A DNA stretch of 64,000 nucleotides from the NCBI GenBank assembly GCA_910587155.1, contig CAJULA010000011.1, forward strand, positions 1-64,000. The letters are read 5' to 3'. The DNA comes from an uncultured Lachnospiraceae bacterium. GTDB lineage: Bacteria; Bacillota; Clostridia; Lachnospirales; Lachnospiraceae. Shown here one piece after another: positions 1 through 8,390 of the stretch; positions within the stretch are counted from its first letter, which is position 1; every line of letters begins with the position of its first letter. The position numbers were made by a program, and so were the translations under genes. The notes under the pieces were generated by a model, which did not search any database, had not been told where the DNA came from, and saw only the letters and a list, made by a program, of their open reading frames with translations.

Positions 1-355
1 CCAGGCAATTCGCCAGGAACTGTATGCAGCTTTATTTATATCAAACCTGTCTGCATTGATTAAATCCTCTACAGAAAATGAAATCAGGGAAGAATTGAAC
101 AGGGGCAGACATAGATACCAATTAAACAGAAGCTACATCATAGGCGCAGCTTCCAGATATATCCGGTGTTTAATAAATATCCGGTGTTACAAGGATAAAC
201 TGCAGCAATTGATTCAGCGCGCCAAAAACGTAAGGTCCATTATCCGTCCAGACAGACATTTCAAAAGGAAAGTGAGTCATCACGGAATAACAAATGGTTT
301 TTTCATACGCGTAAATTTATAGTTAGCGGATTTTTGGCTTAAGTTGACGACATTG
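1..355 (+). mobile_element. Right end of an IS4-family insertion sequence
   Basis: The window opens inside an insertion sequence. Its transposase reading frame stops at 322, and the presumed right terminal inverted repeat is at 338-355 (CTTAAGTTGACGACATTG), which resembles ends of IS231/IS4-type elements from memory. The neighbouring sequence resumes in the middle of a transporter gene, placing the element boundary close to 355. The left end and the target duplication lie outside the window, so the boundary is an inference. Confidence 0.75.
2..322 (+). CDS. IS4-family transposase, C-terminal part only
   Basis: The frame is open from the first bases and runs to TAG at 320-322, giving about 106 residues of a transposase tail. 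The segments QAIRQELYAALFISNL near the start, YQLNRSYIIGA in the middle and RPDRHFKRK near the end match the pattern of the conserved C-terminal portion of IS4-family DDE transposases (RQE-Y, a KY-YQ-N motif, then RP-R--KR before a short tail). The catalytic DDE residues would be further upstream, out of view. The start lies outside the window; an internal TTG at 56 is not a credible start. Whether the complete element is active cannot be judged. Confidence 0.8.
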   Translation, partial: QAIRQELYAALFISNLSALIKSSTENEIREELNRGRHRYQLNRSYIIGAASRYIRCLINIRCYKDKLQQLIQRAKNVRSIIRPDRHFKRKVSHHGITNGFFIRVNL

Positions 356-358
356 TAG

Positions 359-1075
359 GTGATACCCCCTACCGTCAGTCAGACGCATTCCTCCCTGAAA
401 GAGGAGTTCAGGGGGCTTACCGGGCAGGCGTGGATATTGTTTCTGCTGAATCTGTTTTATTTTTCCCTTTACGTGGTAAGAAGCACAACGGTCATTTATT
501 ATTTCAAATATAATTTGGGAAAGACGGAGTGGCTGTCGCTTGTAGGGATTTTGGGGATTTTGTCCGGATTACCGATGCTGCTTTTGCTCCCTGCGTTGGA
601 GAAGAAGTACAGCAAGAGAAGCCTGATGTTTTTCAGCATCATTTTGTACATAGCGGGAGACCTGCTTATTTACACTGGCCGAAATCAGGCGGTATGTCTG
701 TTGGCCGGACTGGTTATAACCGGATTAGGAATTTATGGCATTTTTGGGGTTACCTTTGCCATGCAGCCGGATGTCATCGACTATTCGGAATATAAGAAAA
801 ATGCGAGCGTGGCAGGTCTGATTGCGGCGTTCCAGGGATTTTTTGTAAAAGGCGGAATGGGATTGACGAGCTTTATTATTGGTGCGTTTCTGAAAAACGG
901 AGGATATGTGGCCAATGCAGTCCAGACGGAAAAAGCCCTTTCGTACATTGAAATATGCTTTATCTGGATTCCGGTCGCTTTGTGTATATTGATCGCAGCG
1001 CTTACCTATTTTTATAAGCTGGACAGCCTGCGCGGAGAAATGACGCGTGAACTGGAGGCACGGAGAGTAGATTAA
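359..1075 (+). pseudogene. GPH-family sugar:cation symporter (MelB type), C-terminal half, interrupted by the IS
   Basis: About 238 residues with roughly six hydrophobic segments. They correspond to the second half of a glycoside-pentoside-hexuronide:cation symporter: a cytoplasmic loop, then a helix followed by YYFKYNLG, and later the hallmark stretch around MQPDVIDYSEYKKNASVAG. Full-length family members have about 450-480 residues and twelve helices, so the first six are missing. The frame begins immediately after the insertion-sequence end, with no convincing ribosome site before the GTG at 359. I read it as a transporter gene broken by the insertion. It ends at a strong terminator (1081-1124). 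The substrate cannot be told. Confidence 0.8.
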
Positions 1076-1080
1076 GCAGA

Positions 1081-1124
1081 TCAAAAAAGCAACCTAACTG
1101 TAGTCAGGGAGGTTGCTTTTTTGA
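1081..1124. terminator. Bidirectional intrinsic terminator
   Basis: A perfect 15-bp stem (1081-1095 with 1110-1124) has a 14-base loop. A-rich and T-rich flanks inside the stem give a U-tract in both directions. It closes the transporter fragment. Confidence 0.9.
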
Positions 1125-1129
1125 TGTCT

Positions 1130-1234
1130 TTATATCTTCTTCCTGCTTGTGACAAAGGTTTTTTTACGTTCTGCTTCCTTTCCTGTAACGGCATCATCCT
1201 GAACTATGCCATTGTCATGTACGATAAATACAAA
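1130..1234 (-). other. Possible decayed coding fragment in the gap before cysK
   Basis: Read on the minus strand, 1234 to 1130 encodes a 34-residue stretch with protein-like composition (it includes VHDNGIVQDDAVTGKEAER) that ends at a stop. The same frame upstream is cut by a TGA at 1235-1237 but again gives plausible residues. The terminator at 1081-1124 would suit convergent genes. No family was recognised. This may be the remnant of a lost minus-strand gene or simply chance; the rest of 1125-1311 shows nothing else. Confidence 0.25.
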
Positions 1235-1311
1235 TCAAACATAAAGATGATACGGAACATTGCCAATAAACTTTGTAAAAGAGATAATCTGGTTTGAGAT
1301 AAAAAATACTA

Positions 1312-1340
1312 TTGACAATTTTCCTCCGCGGGTGTAATAA
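1312..1340 (+). promoter_or_regulatory. Promoter of cysK
   Basis: TTGACA at 1312-1317 and TAATAA at 1335-1340 with 17-base spacing form a good vegetative promoter 50 bases upstream of the cysK start. Confidence 0.75.
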
Positions 1341-1352
1341 TAGTACCATGCT

Positions 1353-1375
1353 ATTCATACTTATTTGATAGGAAT
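1353..1375. promoter_or_regulatory. Imperfect inverted repeat just after the cysK transcription start (possible CymR/Rrf2-type operator)
   Basis: ATTCATA and ATAGGAAT form an imperfect dyad beginning about 13 bases after the -10 box, where a repressor would block transcription. Sulfur genes in Firmicutes are often controlled by the Rrf2-family repressor CymR. The assignment is inference from position and symmetry. Confidence 0.4.
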
Positions 1376-1389
1376 TGGAGGAGAAAGAG

Positions 1390-2322
1390 ATGGGAAAGAT
1401 ATATCAGGGAGCACTTGGGCTGATCGGAGGCACGCCGCTTGTGGAAGTGGTAAATGTGGAGCGGGCGCTTGGCCTGGAAGCAAGGGTTTTGGTGAAGCTG
1501 GAATATTTTAACCCGGCGGGCAGTGTCAAGGACCGGGTGGCAAAAGCCATGATTGAAGATGCGGAGAGAAGAGGCATCTTAAAAGAGGGCAGCGTAATCA
1601 TTGAACCCACATCCGGCAATACAGGCATCGGGCTGGCTTCTATCGCGGCGGTGAAGGGATATCGTATCATTCTGACCATGCCGGAGACGATGAGCGTGGA
1701 ACGCCGTAATATTCTGAAAGCGTACGGTGCGGAGCTGGTGCTGACGGAAGGGGCCAGAGGCATGAGCGGCGCCATCGCCAAAGCGGAAGAACTGGCGAAG
1801 GAGATTCCGGGCGCTTTCATCCCGGGACAGTTTGTCAATCCGGCAAATCCCAGGATGCACAGAGAGACGACCGGGCCGGAGATATGGGAAGATACGGACG
1901 GTGCGGTGGATTTCTTTGTCGCCGGAGTCGGGACCGGCGGGACACTGACCGGAGTGGGTGAGTTTTTGAAGGAAAAGAAGAGGGAAGTGAAGATTGTTGC
2001 CATCGAACCTGCGGGTTCCCCGGTACTGTCGGGCGGCAAGCCGGGCCCCCACAAGCTGCAGGGCATCGGCGCGGGTTTTGTGCCTGAAGTTCTCAACACG
2101 CAGATTTATGATGAGATTCTGAAAATAGAGAATGAAGACGCTTTTGCGGCGGGAAAGCTGCTGGCAAAAAAAGAAGGCATACTGGTGGGTGTTTCGTCAG
2201 GAGCAGCTCTCCACGGCGCGACCCTGCTGGCAAAAAGACCTGAAAATAAAGGGAAGACCATCGTGGCCCTTCTCCCCGACAGCGGAGACAGATATTATTC
2301 CACACCGCTGTTTACAGAATAA
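1390..2322 (+). CDS. cysK: Cysteine synthase (O-acetylserine sulfhydrylase)
   Basis: A 310-residue fold-type II PLP enzyme, the usual length for CysK. It makes cysteine from O-acetylserine and sulfide in the cytoplasm. The N-terminal GLIGGTPLVE, the PLP lysine at about residue 47 in SVKDRVAKAM, the substrate loop TSGNTGIGLAS and the glycine-rich phosphate loop GVGTGGTLTGVG are all present. The ATG at 1390 follows GGAGGAG at 1376-1382; a TTG at 1375 in the same frame would place the ribosome site inside the coding region and is rejected. It has its own promoter and possible operator. The next gene, metY, is also a sulfhydrylase, so the pair covers direct sulfide assimilation. Confidence 0.96.
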   Translation: MGKIYQGALGLIGGTPLVEVVNVERALGLEARVLVKLEYFNPAGSVKDRVAKAMIEDAERRGILKEGSVIIEPTSGNTGIGLASIAAVKGYRIILTMPETMSVERRNILKAYGAELVLTEGARGMSGAIAKAEELAKEIPGAFIPGQFVNPANPRMHRETTGPEIWEDTDGAVDFFVAGVGTGGTLTGVGEFLKEKKREVKIVAIEPAGSPVLSGGKPGPHKLQGIGAGFVPEVLNTQIYDEILKIENEDAFAAGKLLAKKEGILVGVSSGAALHGATLLAKRPENKGKTIVALLPDSGDRYYSTPLFTE

Positions 2323-2355
2323 AACGAATGTTGTATGATAATAAGAATGAAATTT

Positions 2356-2388
2356 TAAGGAAGCGCTGATTAGATCAGCGTTTCCCTA
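2356..2388 (+). repeat. 33-bp palindromic repeat, copy 1
   Basis: One of three near-identical intergenic palindromes in the window (others at 20678-20710 and 56968-57000), with core GCTGATTARATCAGC. This copy starts 34 bases after the cysK stop. It forms a stable stem but has no clear U-tract. Confidence 0.85.
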
Positions 2389-2399
2389 AAAAACCAGCA

Positions 2400-2487
2400 G
2401 CAGCCCGGACAAGACCCGAATAGATGGACGGACGCGGAAGCGGGCGTACATCTATTCAGAGGGAATGGGTCTTGGAAGGGCGGCTGC
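2400..2487 (+). other. Long interrupted hairpin upstream of metY (candidate structured leader RNA)
   Basis: Four paired segments stack on each other. GCAGCC 2400-2405 pairs with 2482-2487; AAGACCC 2411-2417 with 2467-2473; GAATAGATG 2418-2426 with 2449-2457, extended by ACG/CGT (2428-2430, 2445-2447); and CGC/GCG (2433-2435, 2440-2442) closes a GGAA tetraloop of GNRA type. A nine-base bulge lies on the 3-prime side at 2458-2466. The element ends 28 bases before the metY ATG. It matches no riboswitch class I can recall, including SAM-I. Confidence 0.5.
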
Positions 2488-2515
2488 GGAACTAAAAATA
2501 GGAGACCTTACATAT

Positions 2516-3823
2516 ATGGGAAAGCTTACAAGAGAAAACAGGACTTTTCATTTTGAAACATTGCAGCTTCATGTGGGGCAGGAGCAGCCGGATCCGGTGA
2601 CGGATGCCCGCGCGGTGCCGATCTATCAGACCTCTTCCTATGTATTCCGCAATTGCGATCATGCGGCGGCACGGTTCGATCTGACGGATGCAGGTAATAT
2701 TTACGGCCGGCTGACAAATCCCACGCAGGATGTATTCGAAAAGCGGATTGCGGCGCTGGAAGGGGGCGTGGCGGCGCTGGCGACGGCTTCGGGTGCGGCG
2801 GCTGTTACGTATACATTCCAGAATCTTGCCACAGCCGGAGATCATATTGTGTCTGCCAAAAATATTTACGGCGGCACGTTCAATCTGCTGGCGCATACAT
2901 TGCCTGCCTATGGCATTACGACCACGTTTGTCGATATTTTTGACAGCGCGGCGGTGGAGGCGGCCATTCTGGACAATACGAAGGCAATCTTTATCGAGAC
3001 GCTGGGGAATCCCAATTCCGATGTGGTTGATATCGAAGCCATTGCGGCCATTGCCCATGCGCACCATATTCCGCTTGTAGTGGATAATACGTTTGCCACG
3101 CCATATCTGGTTCGGCCCATTGATTATGGCGCGGATATTGTCGTGCATTCCGCCACCAAATTTATCGGCGGGCACGGCACGACGCTGGGTGGCGTGATCG
3201 TGGACAGCGGACGGTTTGACTGGGAGGCGTCCGGCAGATTCCCTTCCCTGACGGAGCCCAATCCAAGCTATCATGGCGTTGTCTTTACAAAGGCGGCGGG
3301 CCAGGCGGCATTTGTCACAAAAATACGTGCCATTTTGCTGCGGGATATGGGGGCGTGCCTGTCTCCCTTCCATGCTTTCTTCTTTCTGCAGGGGTTGGAA
3401 ACACTCTCTCTGCGGGTGGAACGCCATGTGCAGAATGCCCTGCAGGTCGTAAAATATTTAAAAGATCATCCGCAGGTGGAAGCCGTGCACCATCCTTCCG
3501 TTTCGGAAGAGGAATCACAACAGGCACTGTACAAAAAATATTTTCCGCACGGCGGCGGTTCCATTTTCACCTTTGAGATCAAAGGCGGTGCGCAGAAGGC
3601 AAAAGAGTTTATTGATAATCTCGAATTGTTTTCCCTGCTGGCCAATGTGGCGGATGTGAAATCGCTTGTCATCCATCCGGCGACGACCACGCACAGCCAG
3701 TGCACACCGGAGGAGCTGCTGGATCAGGGGATTAAACCGGGTACGATCCGCCTGTCCATCGGGACGGAGCATATCGACGATATCCTGCAGGATCTGGATG
3801 AGGCGTTTCAGGCAGTGCAGTGA
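2516..3823 (+). CDS. metY: O-acetylhomoserine sulfhydrylase (aminocarboxypropyltransferase)
   Basis: A 435-residue Cys/Met-metabolism PLP enzyme of fold type I. It condenses O-acetylhomoserine with sulfide to give homocysteine for methionine synthesis. Visible are the YGRLTNPTQ segment, the cofactor ring-stacking region around SAKNIYGGT, VVDNTFATPY, and the Schiff-base lysine at about residue 215 in HSATKFIGGHG. The length of about 430 favours the sulfhydrylase over the shorter cystathionine enzymes. The ATG at 2516 follows ATAGGAG at 2498-2504; the open frame reaches back to 2465, but that part lies inside the upstream hairpin. The next gene begins 19 bases later and is probably co-transcribed. 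Confidence 0.93.
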   Translation: MGKLTRENRTFHFETLQLHVGQEQPDPVTDARAVPIYQTSSYVFRNCDHAAARFDLTDAGNIYGRLTNPTQDVFEKRIAALEGGVAALATASGAAAVTYTFQNLATAGDHIVSAKNIYGGTFNLLAHTLPAYGITTTFVDIFDSAAVEAAILDNTKAIFIETLGNPNSDVVDIEAIAAIAHAHHIPLVVDNTFATPYLVRPIDYGADIVVHSATKFIGGHGTTLGGVIVDSGRFDWEASGRFPSLTEPNPSYHGVVFTKAAGQAAFVTKIRAILLRDMGACLSPFHAFFFLQGLETLSLRVERHVQNALQVVKYLKDHPQVEAVHHPSVSEEESQQALYKKYFPHGGGSIFTFEIKGGAQKAKEFIDNLELFSLLANVADVKSLVIHPATTTHSQCTPEELLDQGIKPGTIRLSIGTEHIDDILQDLDEAFQAVQ

Positions 3824-3842
3824 GGAAAGGAAGCAACAGTTT

Positions 3843-4562
3843 ATGTCACCGGCAGAGACACAAGTAAGGCAGGCGCTGTATGCCATGCAGGATGCAGAAT
3901 ACAAAAAGTTTCACAGCGGCCTGATTCCGACGGTGGATCCGGCGCGGATTATTGGCGTGCGTACGCCAATGCTGCGTAAATTTGCAAAAGAATTCGCAAA
4001 GAGCGAACATGCGGCAGAGTTTTTAAAAGCTCTGCCTCATGCCACTTATGAGGAAAATAATCTGCATGCCTTTCTGATTGAAGGTATGAAAGATTATGAC
4101 ACATGTATCACTTATCTGAATGAATTTCTTCCCTGGGTGGACAACTGGGCCACCTGTGATATGATGTCTCCCGACGTATTGAAAAAGAACCGGGATACGC
4201 TGATCGGACAGATCCGTGCATGGATCGCTTCCGATCATACCTATACGATCCGCTTTGGCATTGGCAGGCTGATGAGTCTGTATCTGGACGACGGTGTATT
4301 TGCGCCGCAGTATCTGCAGATGGTAGCGGAGATCAGATCGCAGGAGTATTATGTCAATATGATGATCGCCTGGTATTTTGCCACTGCGCTGGCCAAACAG
4401 TATGAAGCTGCGGTGTCGTACCTGGAGGAGAAAAGGTTTCCGGTCTGGATACATAATAAGACGATCCAGAAAGCGGTGGAAAGCAGGCGTATACCGAAAG
4501 AAACAAAAAGCTATCTGCGTTCGTTGCGGAGCAAAGAAAAGGGCCATGCGGAGGCACTCTGA
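3843..4562 (+). CDS. DNA alkylation repair protein (AlkD-like HEAT-repeat glycosylase)
   Basis: A 239-residue alpha-helical repeat protein of the AlkC/AlkD family, which removes positively charged alkylated purines such as 3-methyladenine without flipping the base. The hallmark region GVRTPMLRKFAKEFAK lies near residues 38-53. The WVDNWATCD block near residues 98-106 holds the tryptophans and the aspartate expected in the active-site cleft of AlkD relatives. The start is ATG 3843 after a purine-rich AGGAAAGGAAG; a longer frame running back into metY is not used. It lies 19 bases after metY and 26 before the next gene, as in a loose operon. Exact substrate range is unknown. Confidence 0.85.
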   Translation: MSPAETQVRQALYAMQDAEYKKFHSGLIPTVDPARIIGVRTPMLRKFAKEFAKSEHAAEFLKALPHATYEENNLHAFLIEGMKDYDTCITYLNEFLPWVDNWATCDMMSPDVLKKNRDTLIGQIRAWIASDHTYTIRFGIGRLMSLYLDDGVFAPQYLQMVAEIRSQEYYVNMMIAWYFATALAKQYEAAVSYLEEKRFPVWIHNKTIQKAVESRRIPKETKSYLRSLRSKEKGHAEAL

Positions 4563-4588
4563 GTTTTTATTATGACCGGGAGAAGAGA

Positions 4589-6196
4589 ATGAGAGAAAAA
4601 AATATCTTATCGAATAAATACTATCTGTATCTGACGGAATTTTTTTCCGGTATGTCAGTGATGGCTGTAGAGCTTGGCGCCAGCAGGCTGCTGGCGCCTT
4701 ATTTTAGTTCCTCACAGATCGTCTGGACGATTATCATCGGCACCATTATGATTGCCATGGCGCTGGGCAATATTTACGGCGGCAGATCCGCGGATAAAAA
4801 CCCCGATCCGGACAGGCTGTATGGACGGATTGTCATTGCTGCAGTCTGGATCGGTCTGATTCCCGTTGCGGGAAAATATATTATTCTCGGTATTTCCGCC
4901 GTACTGATATTTTCCGTCAGCAGTAATTATCTGATCTGGGCGGCCTTCGCCGCCTGTATGGCAGTCTTTGTCTTCCCGCTGTTCCTGCTGGGGACAGTGA
5001 CGCCAAGTCTTGCCAAATATACGGTGGATTCGCTGGAGGACAATGGCAGGACAGTGGGAAATCTGGGCGCGTTCAATACAATAGGCAGTATCCTGGGCAC
5101 GTTTCTGCCCACGTTCGTGACAATTCCGGCAGTGGGAACAAGTGTGACCTTTCTGATTTTTGCGGGAATTTTGCTGGCACTGGCGCTGATTTATTTTATC
5201 AGTATGCGGCGCGCAGGCGTGCGGATGGCCGCCGGTGTTTTGATTTTTGGGCTTTCCTGTATCTTTGGCGTGTCTGACAGTTTCGCCTTCTGGGAGGAGG
5301 ATCTGCTCTATGAGGGGGAATCGGTATACAATTATCTGCAGGTGCGGGAAAATGAGAAGAGCGTGATCCTTTCCACCAATGTGCTGTTTGGTGTGCAGTC
5401 CATCCTGCAAAAGGACGACGGCCTGACAGGCATGTATTATGATTATGCCCTGGCAGCGCCGGTGATGGCAGGAGCCGGAGAGGAGGATAAGCAGACGGAT
5501 GTGCTCATCCTTGGTATGGGGACGGGTACGTTTGCCACGCAGTGCAGGCGGTATTTTGATGGAATACAGATTGCGGGCGTGGAGATCGACGAGAAGATTA
5601 CGGCCCTTGCCAGAGAGTATTTCCGTCTGCCGGAGGATATCGAGGTGACGACTTATGACGGCAGGGCTTTTCTCAATGCGGTGGAGGAGCGCTATGATGT
5701 GATTATGGTAGATGCCTATCAGGATATTACCATTCCGTTTCAGATGTCGTCAGTGGAATTTTTTTCACTGGTAAAAGAGCACCTGAAGGAAGGCGGTGTG
5801 ATGGTGGTAAACATGAATATGCGGGGGACAAAAGAGGGGAATATCAATCAATATCTGGCAGATACCATTTGCAGCGTGTTTCCCCATGTATATACCGTGG
5901 ATGTAGCCTGGTCCACCAACCGGGAGCTGTTTGCCTCTGATGATGCGGGGATGACGGACAGGCTGCGGGCGGAGGCCGTGGCAGGACTGGAGCCGGAACT
6001 GGCGGATATGATGGGGCGGGTCAGAGAAGGACTGACAGCCTATGAGGCGGGGCCTTATCAGATGACGGATGACAAAGCACCCGTGGAACTGCTGGGGATG
6101 CAGGTGATCGACGACCTGATCGGCGGCGAGGTGGAATATTACAAAGACATTTACGAGGAAGAAGGAATCGCGGGGCTGTTGCGGCAGCTCGGATAA
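4589..6196 (+). CDS. Fused membrane/spermidine-synthase-like protein
   Basis: 535 residues in two parts. The first 230 or so carry about seven hydrophobic helices, including the GASRLLAPYFSSSQIVWT signature seen in fused MFS/spermidine-synthase proteins. The second part is a class I methyltransferase-fold domain with the nucleotide loop LILGMGTGTFATQ, GVEIDEKI, YDGRAF and VDAYQD. Polyamine synthases use this fold with decarboxylated SAM, but membrane-fused versions have no proven reaction, so I do not claim spermidine synthesis. Start ATG 4589 follows GGGAGAAG. The downstream cardiolipin synthase starts 18 bases after, hinting at a membrane-related role. Confidence 0.8.
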   Translation: MREKNILSNKYYLYLTEFFSGMSVMAVELGASRLLAPYFSSSQIVWTIIIGTIMIAMALGNIYGGRSADKNPDPDRLYGRIVIAAVWIGLIPVAGKYIILGISAVLIFSVSSNYLIWAAFAACMAVFVFPLFLLGTVTPSLAKYTVDSLEDNGRTVGNLGAFNTIGSILGTFLPTFVTIPAVGTSVTFLIFAGILLALALIYFISMRRAGVRMAAGVLIFGLSCIFGVSDSFAFWEEDLLYEGESVYNYLQVRENEKSVILSTNVLFGVQSILQKDDGLTGMYYDYALAAPVMAGAGEEDKQTDVLILGMGTGTFATQCRRYFDGIQIAGVEIDEKITALAREYFRLPEDIEVTTYDGRAFLNAVEERYDVIMVDAYQDITIPFQMSSVEFFSLVKEHLKEGGVMVVNMNMRGTKEGNINQYLADTICSVFPHVYTVDVAWSTNRELFASDDAGMTDRLRAEAVAGLEPELADMMGRVREGLTAYEAGPYQMTDDKAPVELLGMQVIDDLIGGEVEYYKDIYEEEGIAGLLRQLG

Positions 6197-6214
6197 GGAG
6201 GGGATCCGGCACAG

Positions 6215-7786
6215 ATGGATTATAAAAACAAAGGACTGAATCTTCTCAAAAAAGGGCAGAAAGGGATCATCCATGCCATTTTCAGCCGTTTTGGCCTGAT
6301 TTTGTTATTGCTTTTATTGCAGATTTTTATATTGTTTGGGATTGTGCGGTGGTTTGAAGCGTTTCTGCCTCATATCTGGAGTGTGGCACTGCTGTTTTCC
6401 TTCGGCATGGTCATTTACCTTCTGAACTGCAGGCTCAATCCTACCGCCAAGATTACATGGCTGATTGTCATTATGACGCTGCCGGTATTCGGGCTGCTTT
6501 TATTTGTGTATACCCGCAGCGACATCGGGCACCGGGCCCTGAAGATGCGTATGCATCAGATCATTACGGATACAAAGACACGGATACCGCAGCAGCCGGA
6601 TGTCATGAAACGGCTGGAAAAGGAGAATCCCGGTGTGGCGGCACTGGCACGCTACATGCAAAGAAGCGGCTGTCACCCGGTTTATGACAGGACAGCCGTT
6701 ACTTTTTTCCCTTCGGGGGAAGAGAAATTCGAGGAGATGCTCAGACAACTGCGGGCAGCAGAGCATTTTATCTTTCTGGAATATTTTATCATCGACGAAG
6801 GGCTGATGTGGGGCAGGATACTGGAGGTCCTGGCCCAAAAAGCCGCCGCCGGCCTGGATGTGCGTGTGATGTACGACGGCGCGTGTGAATTTGCGCTGCT
6901 GCCGCATGACTATCCCGCACGGCTTTTGGCGCTTGGTATCCGCTGCAAGATGTTTGCACCGCTGACGCCTTTTATTTCCACCCATTACAATTACCGGGAT
7001 CACCGCAAGATCCTTGTCATAGACGGTCATACGGCTTTTAACGGCGGTGTCAATCTGGCGGATGAGTATATCAATGAAAAGAAAAAATTCGGTCACTGGA
7101 AGGATACGGCCGTTATGCTGAAAGGGGAGGCGGTAAGGAGCTTTACCCTGATGTTTCTGCAAATGTGGCAGGTGAATGAAAGAGAAGATGACACTGTCCG
7201 CTTTCTGTCCCGGCCTGCCATTCCCCGGCCAGAGGCCAAAGGGTATGTCATTCCCTATGGCGACTGTCCGCTGGATGATGACAGGCTGGGAGAGCGGGTA
7301 TATATGGATATGCTGAATCGGGCGCAGACATTTGTGCATATCATGACGCCTTATCTGATCCTGGACGGAGAGATGGAGACGGCTCTGAAATATGCGGCGG
7401 AGAGAGGCGTAGAGGTAGTTTTGATTCTGCCGGGCATCCCCGATAAGAAGGTTCCTTATGCCCTGGCGAAGACCCATTACCCCTCCCTGCTGGAATCGGG
7501 GGTAAAACTCTATGAATATACGCCCGGATTTGTCCATGCCAAAATATTTATCAGCGACCGGAGGGAGGCGGTGGTAGGGACGATCAATCTCGATTACCGC
7601 AGCCTTTATCATCATTTCGAATGTGCCACCTATCAGTATCGGACAGACTGTATCCCCGCAATGGAAGCAGATTTTGCAGCCACCCTGGCAAAGTGCCGAA
7701 GGGTCACAGAGGAGAGCGTCCGCCGGGAAAAACTGAGCGTGAAGCTGACCGGACAGCTTGTCAAAGCGTTTGCTCCGTTATTATAA
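6215..7786 (+). CDS. cls: Cardiolipin synthase
   Basis: A 523-residue phospholipase-D-superfamily enzyme. It joins two phosphatidylglycerols into cardiolipin and glycerol at the membrane. Two N-terminal hydrophobic segments (about residues 20-75) anchor it. The two HKD motifs are intact: HRKILVID from about residue 263 and HAKIFISD from about residue 441, each followed by the conserved N-G or N-D loop (FNGGVNLAD, GTINLDYRS). Length is close to that of typical Firmicute Cls (about 480-510). ATG 6215 follows AAGGAGGGGATCC. It converges on the chromate-transporter pair with only 31 bases between stops; the short AGCCG/CGGCT hairpin there lacks a U-tract. Confidence 0.94.
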   Translation: MDYKNKGLNLLKKGQKGIIHAIFSRFGLILLLLLLQIFILFGIVRWFEAFLPHIWSVALLFSFGMVIYLLNCRLNPTAKITWLIVIMTLPVFGLLLFVYTRSDIGHRALKMRMHQIITDTKTRIPQQPDVMKRLEKENPGVAALARYMQRSGCHPVYDRTAVTFFPSGEEKFEEMLRQLRAAEHFIFLEYFIIDEGLMWGRILEVLAQKAAAGLDVRVMYDGACEFALLPHDYPARLLALGIRCKMFAPLTPFISTHYNYRDHRKILVIDGHTAFNGGVNLADEYINEKKKFGHWKDTAVMLKGEAVRSFTLMFLQMWQVNEREDDTVRFLSRPAIPRPEAKGYVIPYGDCPLDDDRLGERVYMDMLNRAQTFVHIMTPYLILDGEMETALKYAAERGVEVVLILPGIPDKKVPYALAKTHYPSLLESGVKLYEYTPGFVHAKIFISDRREAVVGTINLDYRSLYHHFECATYQYRTDCIPAMEADFAATLAKCRRVTEESVRREKLSVKLTGQLVKAFAPLL

Positions 7787-7817
7787 GATATGTCAGAGAG
7801 CCGAAACGGCTGGCTCG

Positions 7818-8390
7818 TCAGATACTGCCGGTCAATGCATAGATCGCGGTGCCTGCCACGCCGCTGCCCAGAATGATCGTAATGGCATTTATTTTATATT
7901 TTCTGAGCAGAAAGAGGGCAGTGGCAAAGATCCCCAGTTCCACCAGACGGATATTGCGGATCGCCACATCCGCTAGTTCTGCCTGAAACAGACCAAGCAT
8001 CAGGATGGAGGCGCCGGCGGAAGCAATCAGTGCCACCACGGCAGGGCGCATGGCTCCCAGAACGATCTGCACACCGCTTACCGTGCGGTACTTATAATAA
8101 AAGTGAGCCAGAATCAGGCAGATGCAGAAGGAGGGGATGATACATCCGATTGTGCAGAGGAGTACGCCGGGGATTCCGGCGATCCGCATCCCGACAAAAG
8201 TGGCCGAATTGATGGAGATGGGACCCGGTGTCATCTCAGCGACTGTGATCAGATCGGAAAATTCCTCCATTGTCATCAGTCTGTGCAGATTTACGATCTG
8301 CTCCTGAATCAGAGGGATGGCCGCATAGCCGCCTCCCACGCTGAACAGTCCTACCTGTATGAATGCAAAAAATAACTTGATCAGCAACAT
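7818..8390 (-). CDS. Chromate transporter family protein, half-size (second of a pair)
   Basis: 190 residues, hydrophobic, with the CHR-domain hallmarks: FSVGGGYAAIPLIQEQ near residues 16-31 and TPGPISINSATFVG near residues 54-67. Half-size CHR proteins of about 190 residues are usually encoded as adjacent pairs that together equal the long 12-helix type, and here its start overlaps the previous gene by ten bases. ATG is at 8390 with GGAAGG ahead of it. Family members export chromate or a related oxyanion such as sulfate analogues, but many clostridial pairs are uncharacterised. Confidence 0.88.
   Translation of the reverse strand: MLLIKLFFAFIQVGLFSVGGGYAAIPLIQEQIVNLHRLMTMEEFSDLITVAEMTPGPISINSATFVGMRIAGIPGVLLCTIGCIIPSFCICLILAHFYYKYRTVSGVQIVLGAMRPAVVALIASAGASILMLGLFQAELADVAIRNIRLVELGIFATALFLLRKYKINAITIILGSGVAGTAIYALTGSI

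Noticed and set aside
2390..2515. SAM-I riboswitch or T-box upstream of metY
   Set aside because: The region is structured, but the conserved SAM-I core and the T-box sequence are not present.
2492..3427. A 311-codon minus-strand frame opposite metY
   Set aside because: Shadow of metY; composition dominated by Arg/His/Gln/Cys and no start signals.
7787..7817. Terminator between cls and the chromate-transporter pair
   Set aside because: Only a 5-bp AGCCG/CGGCT stem is present, with no T run.
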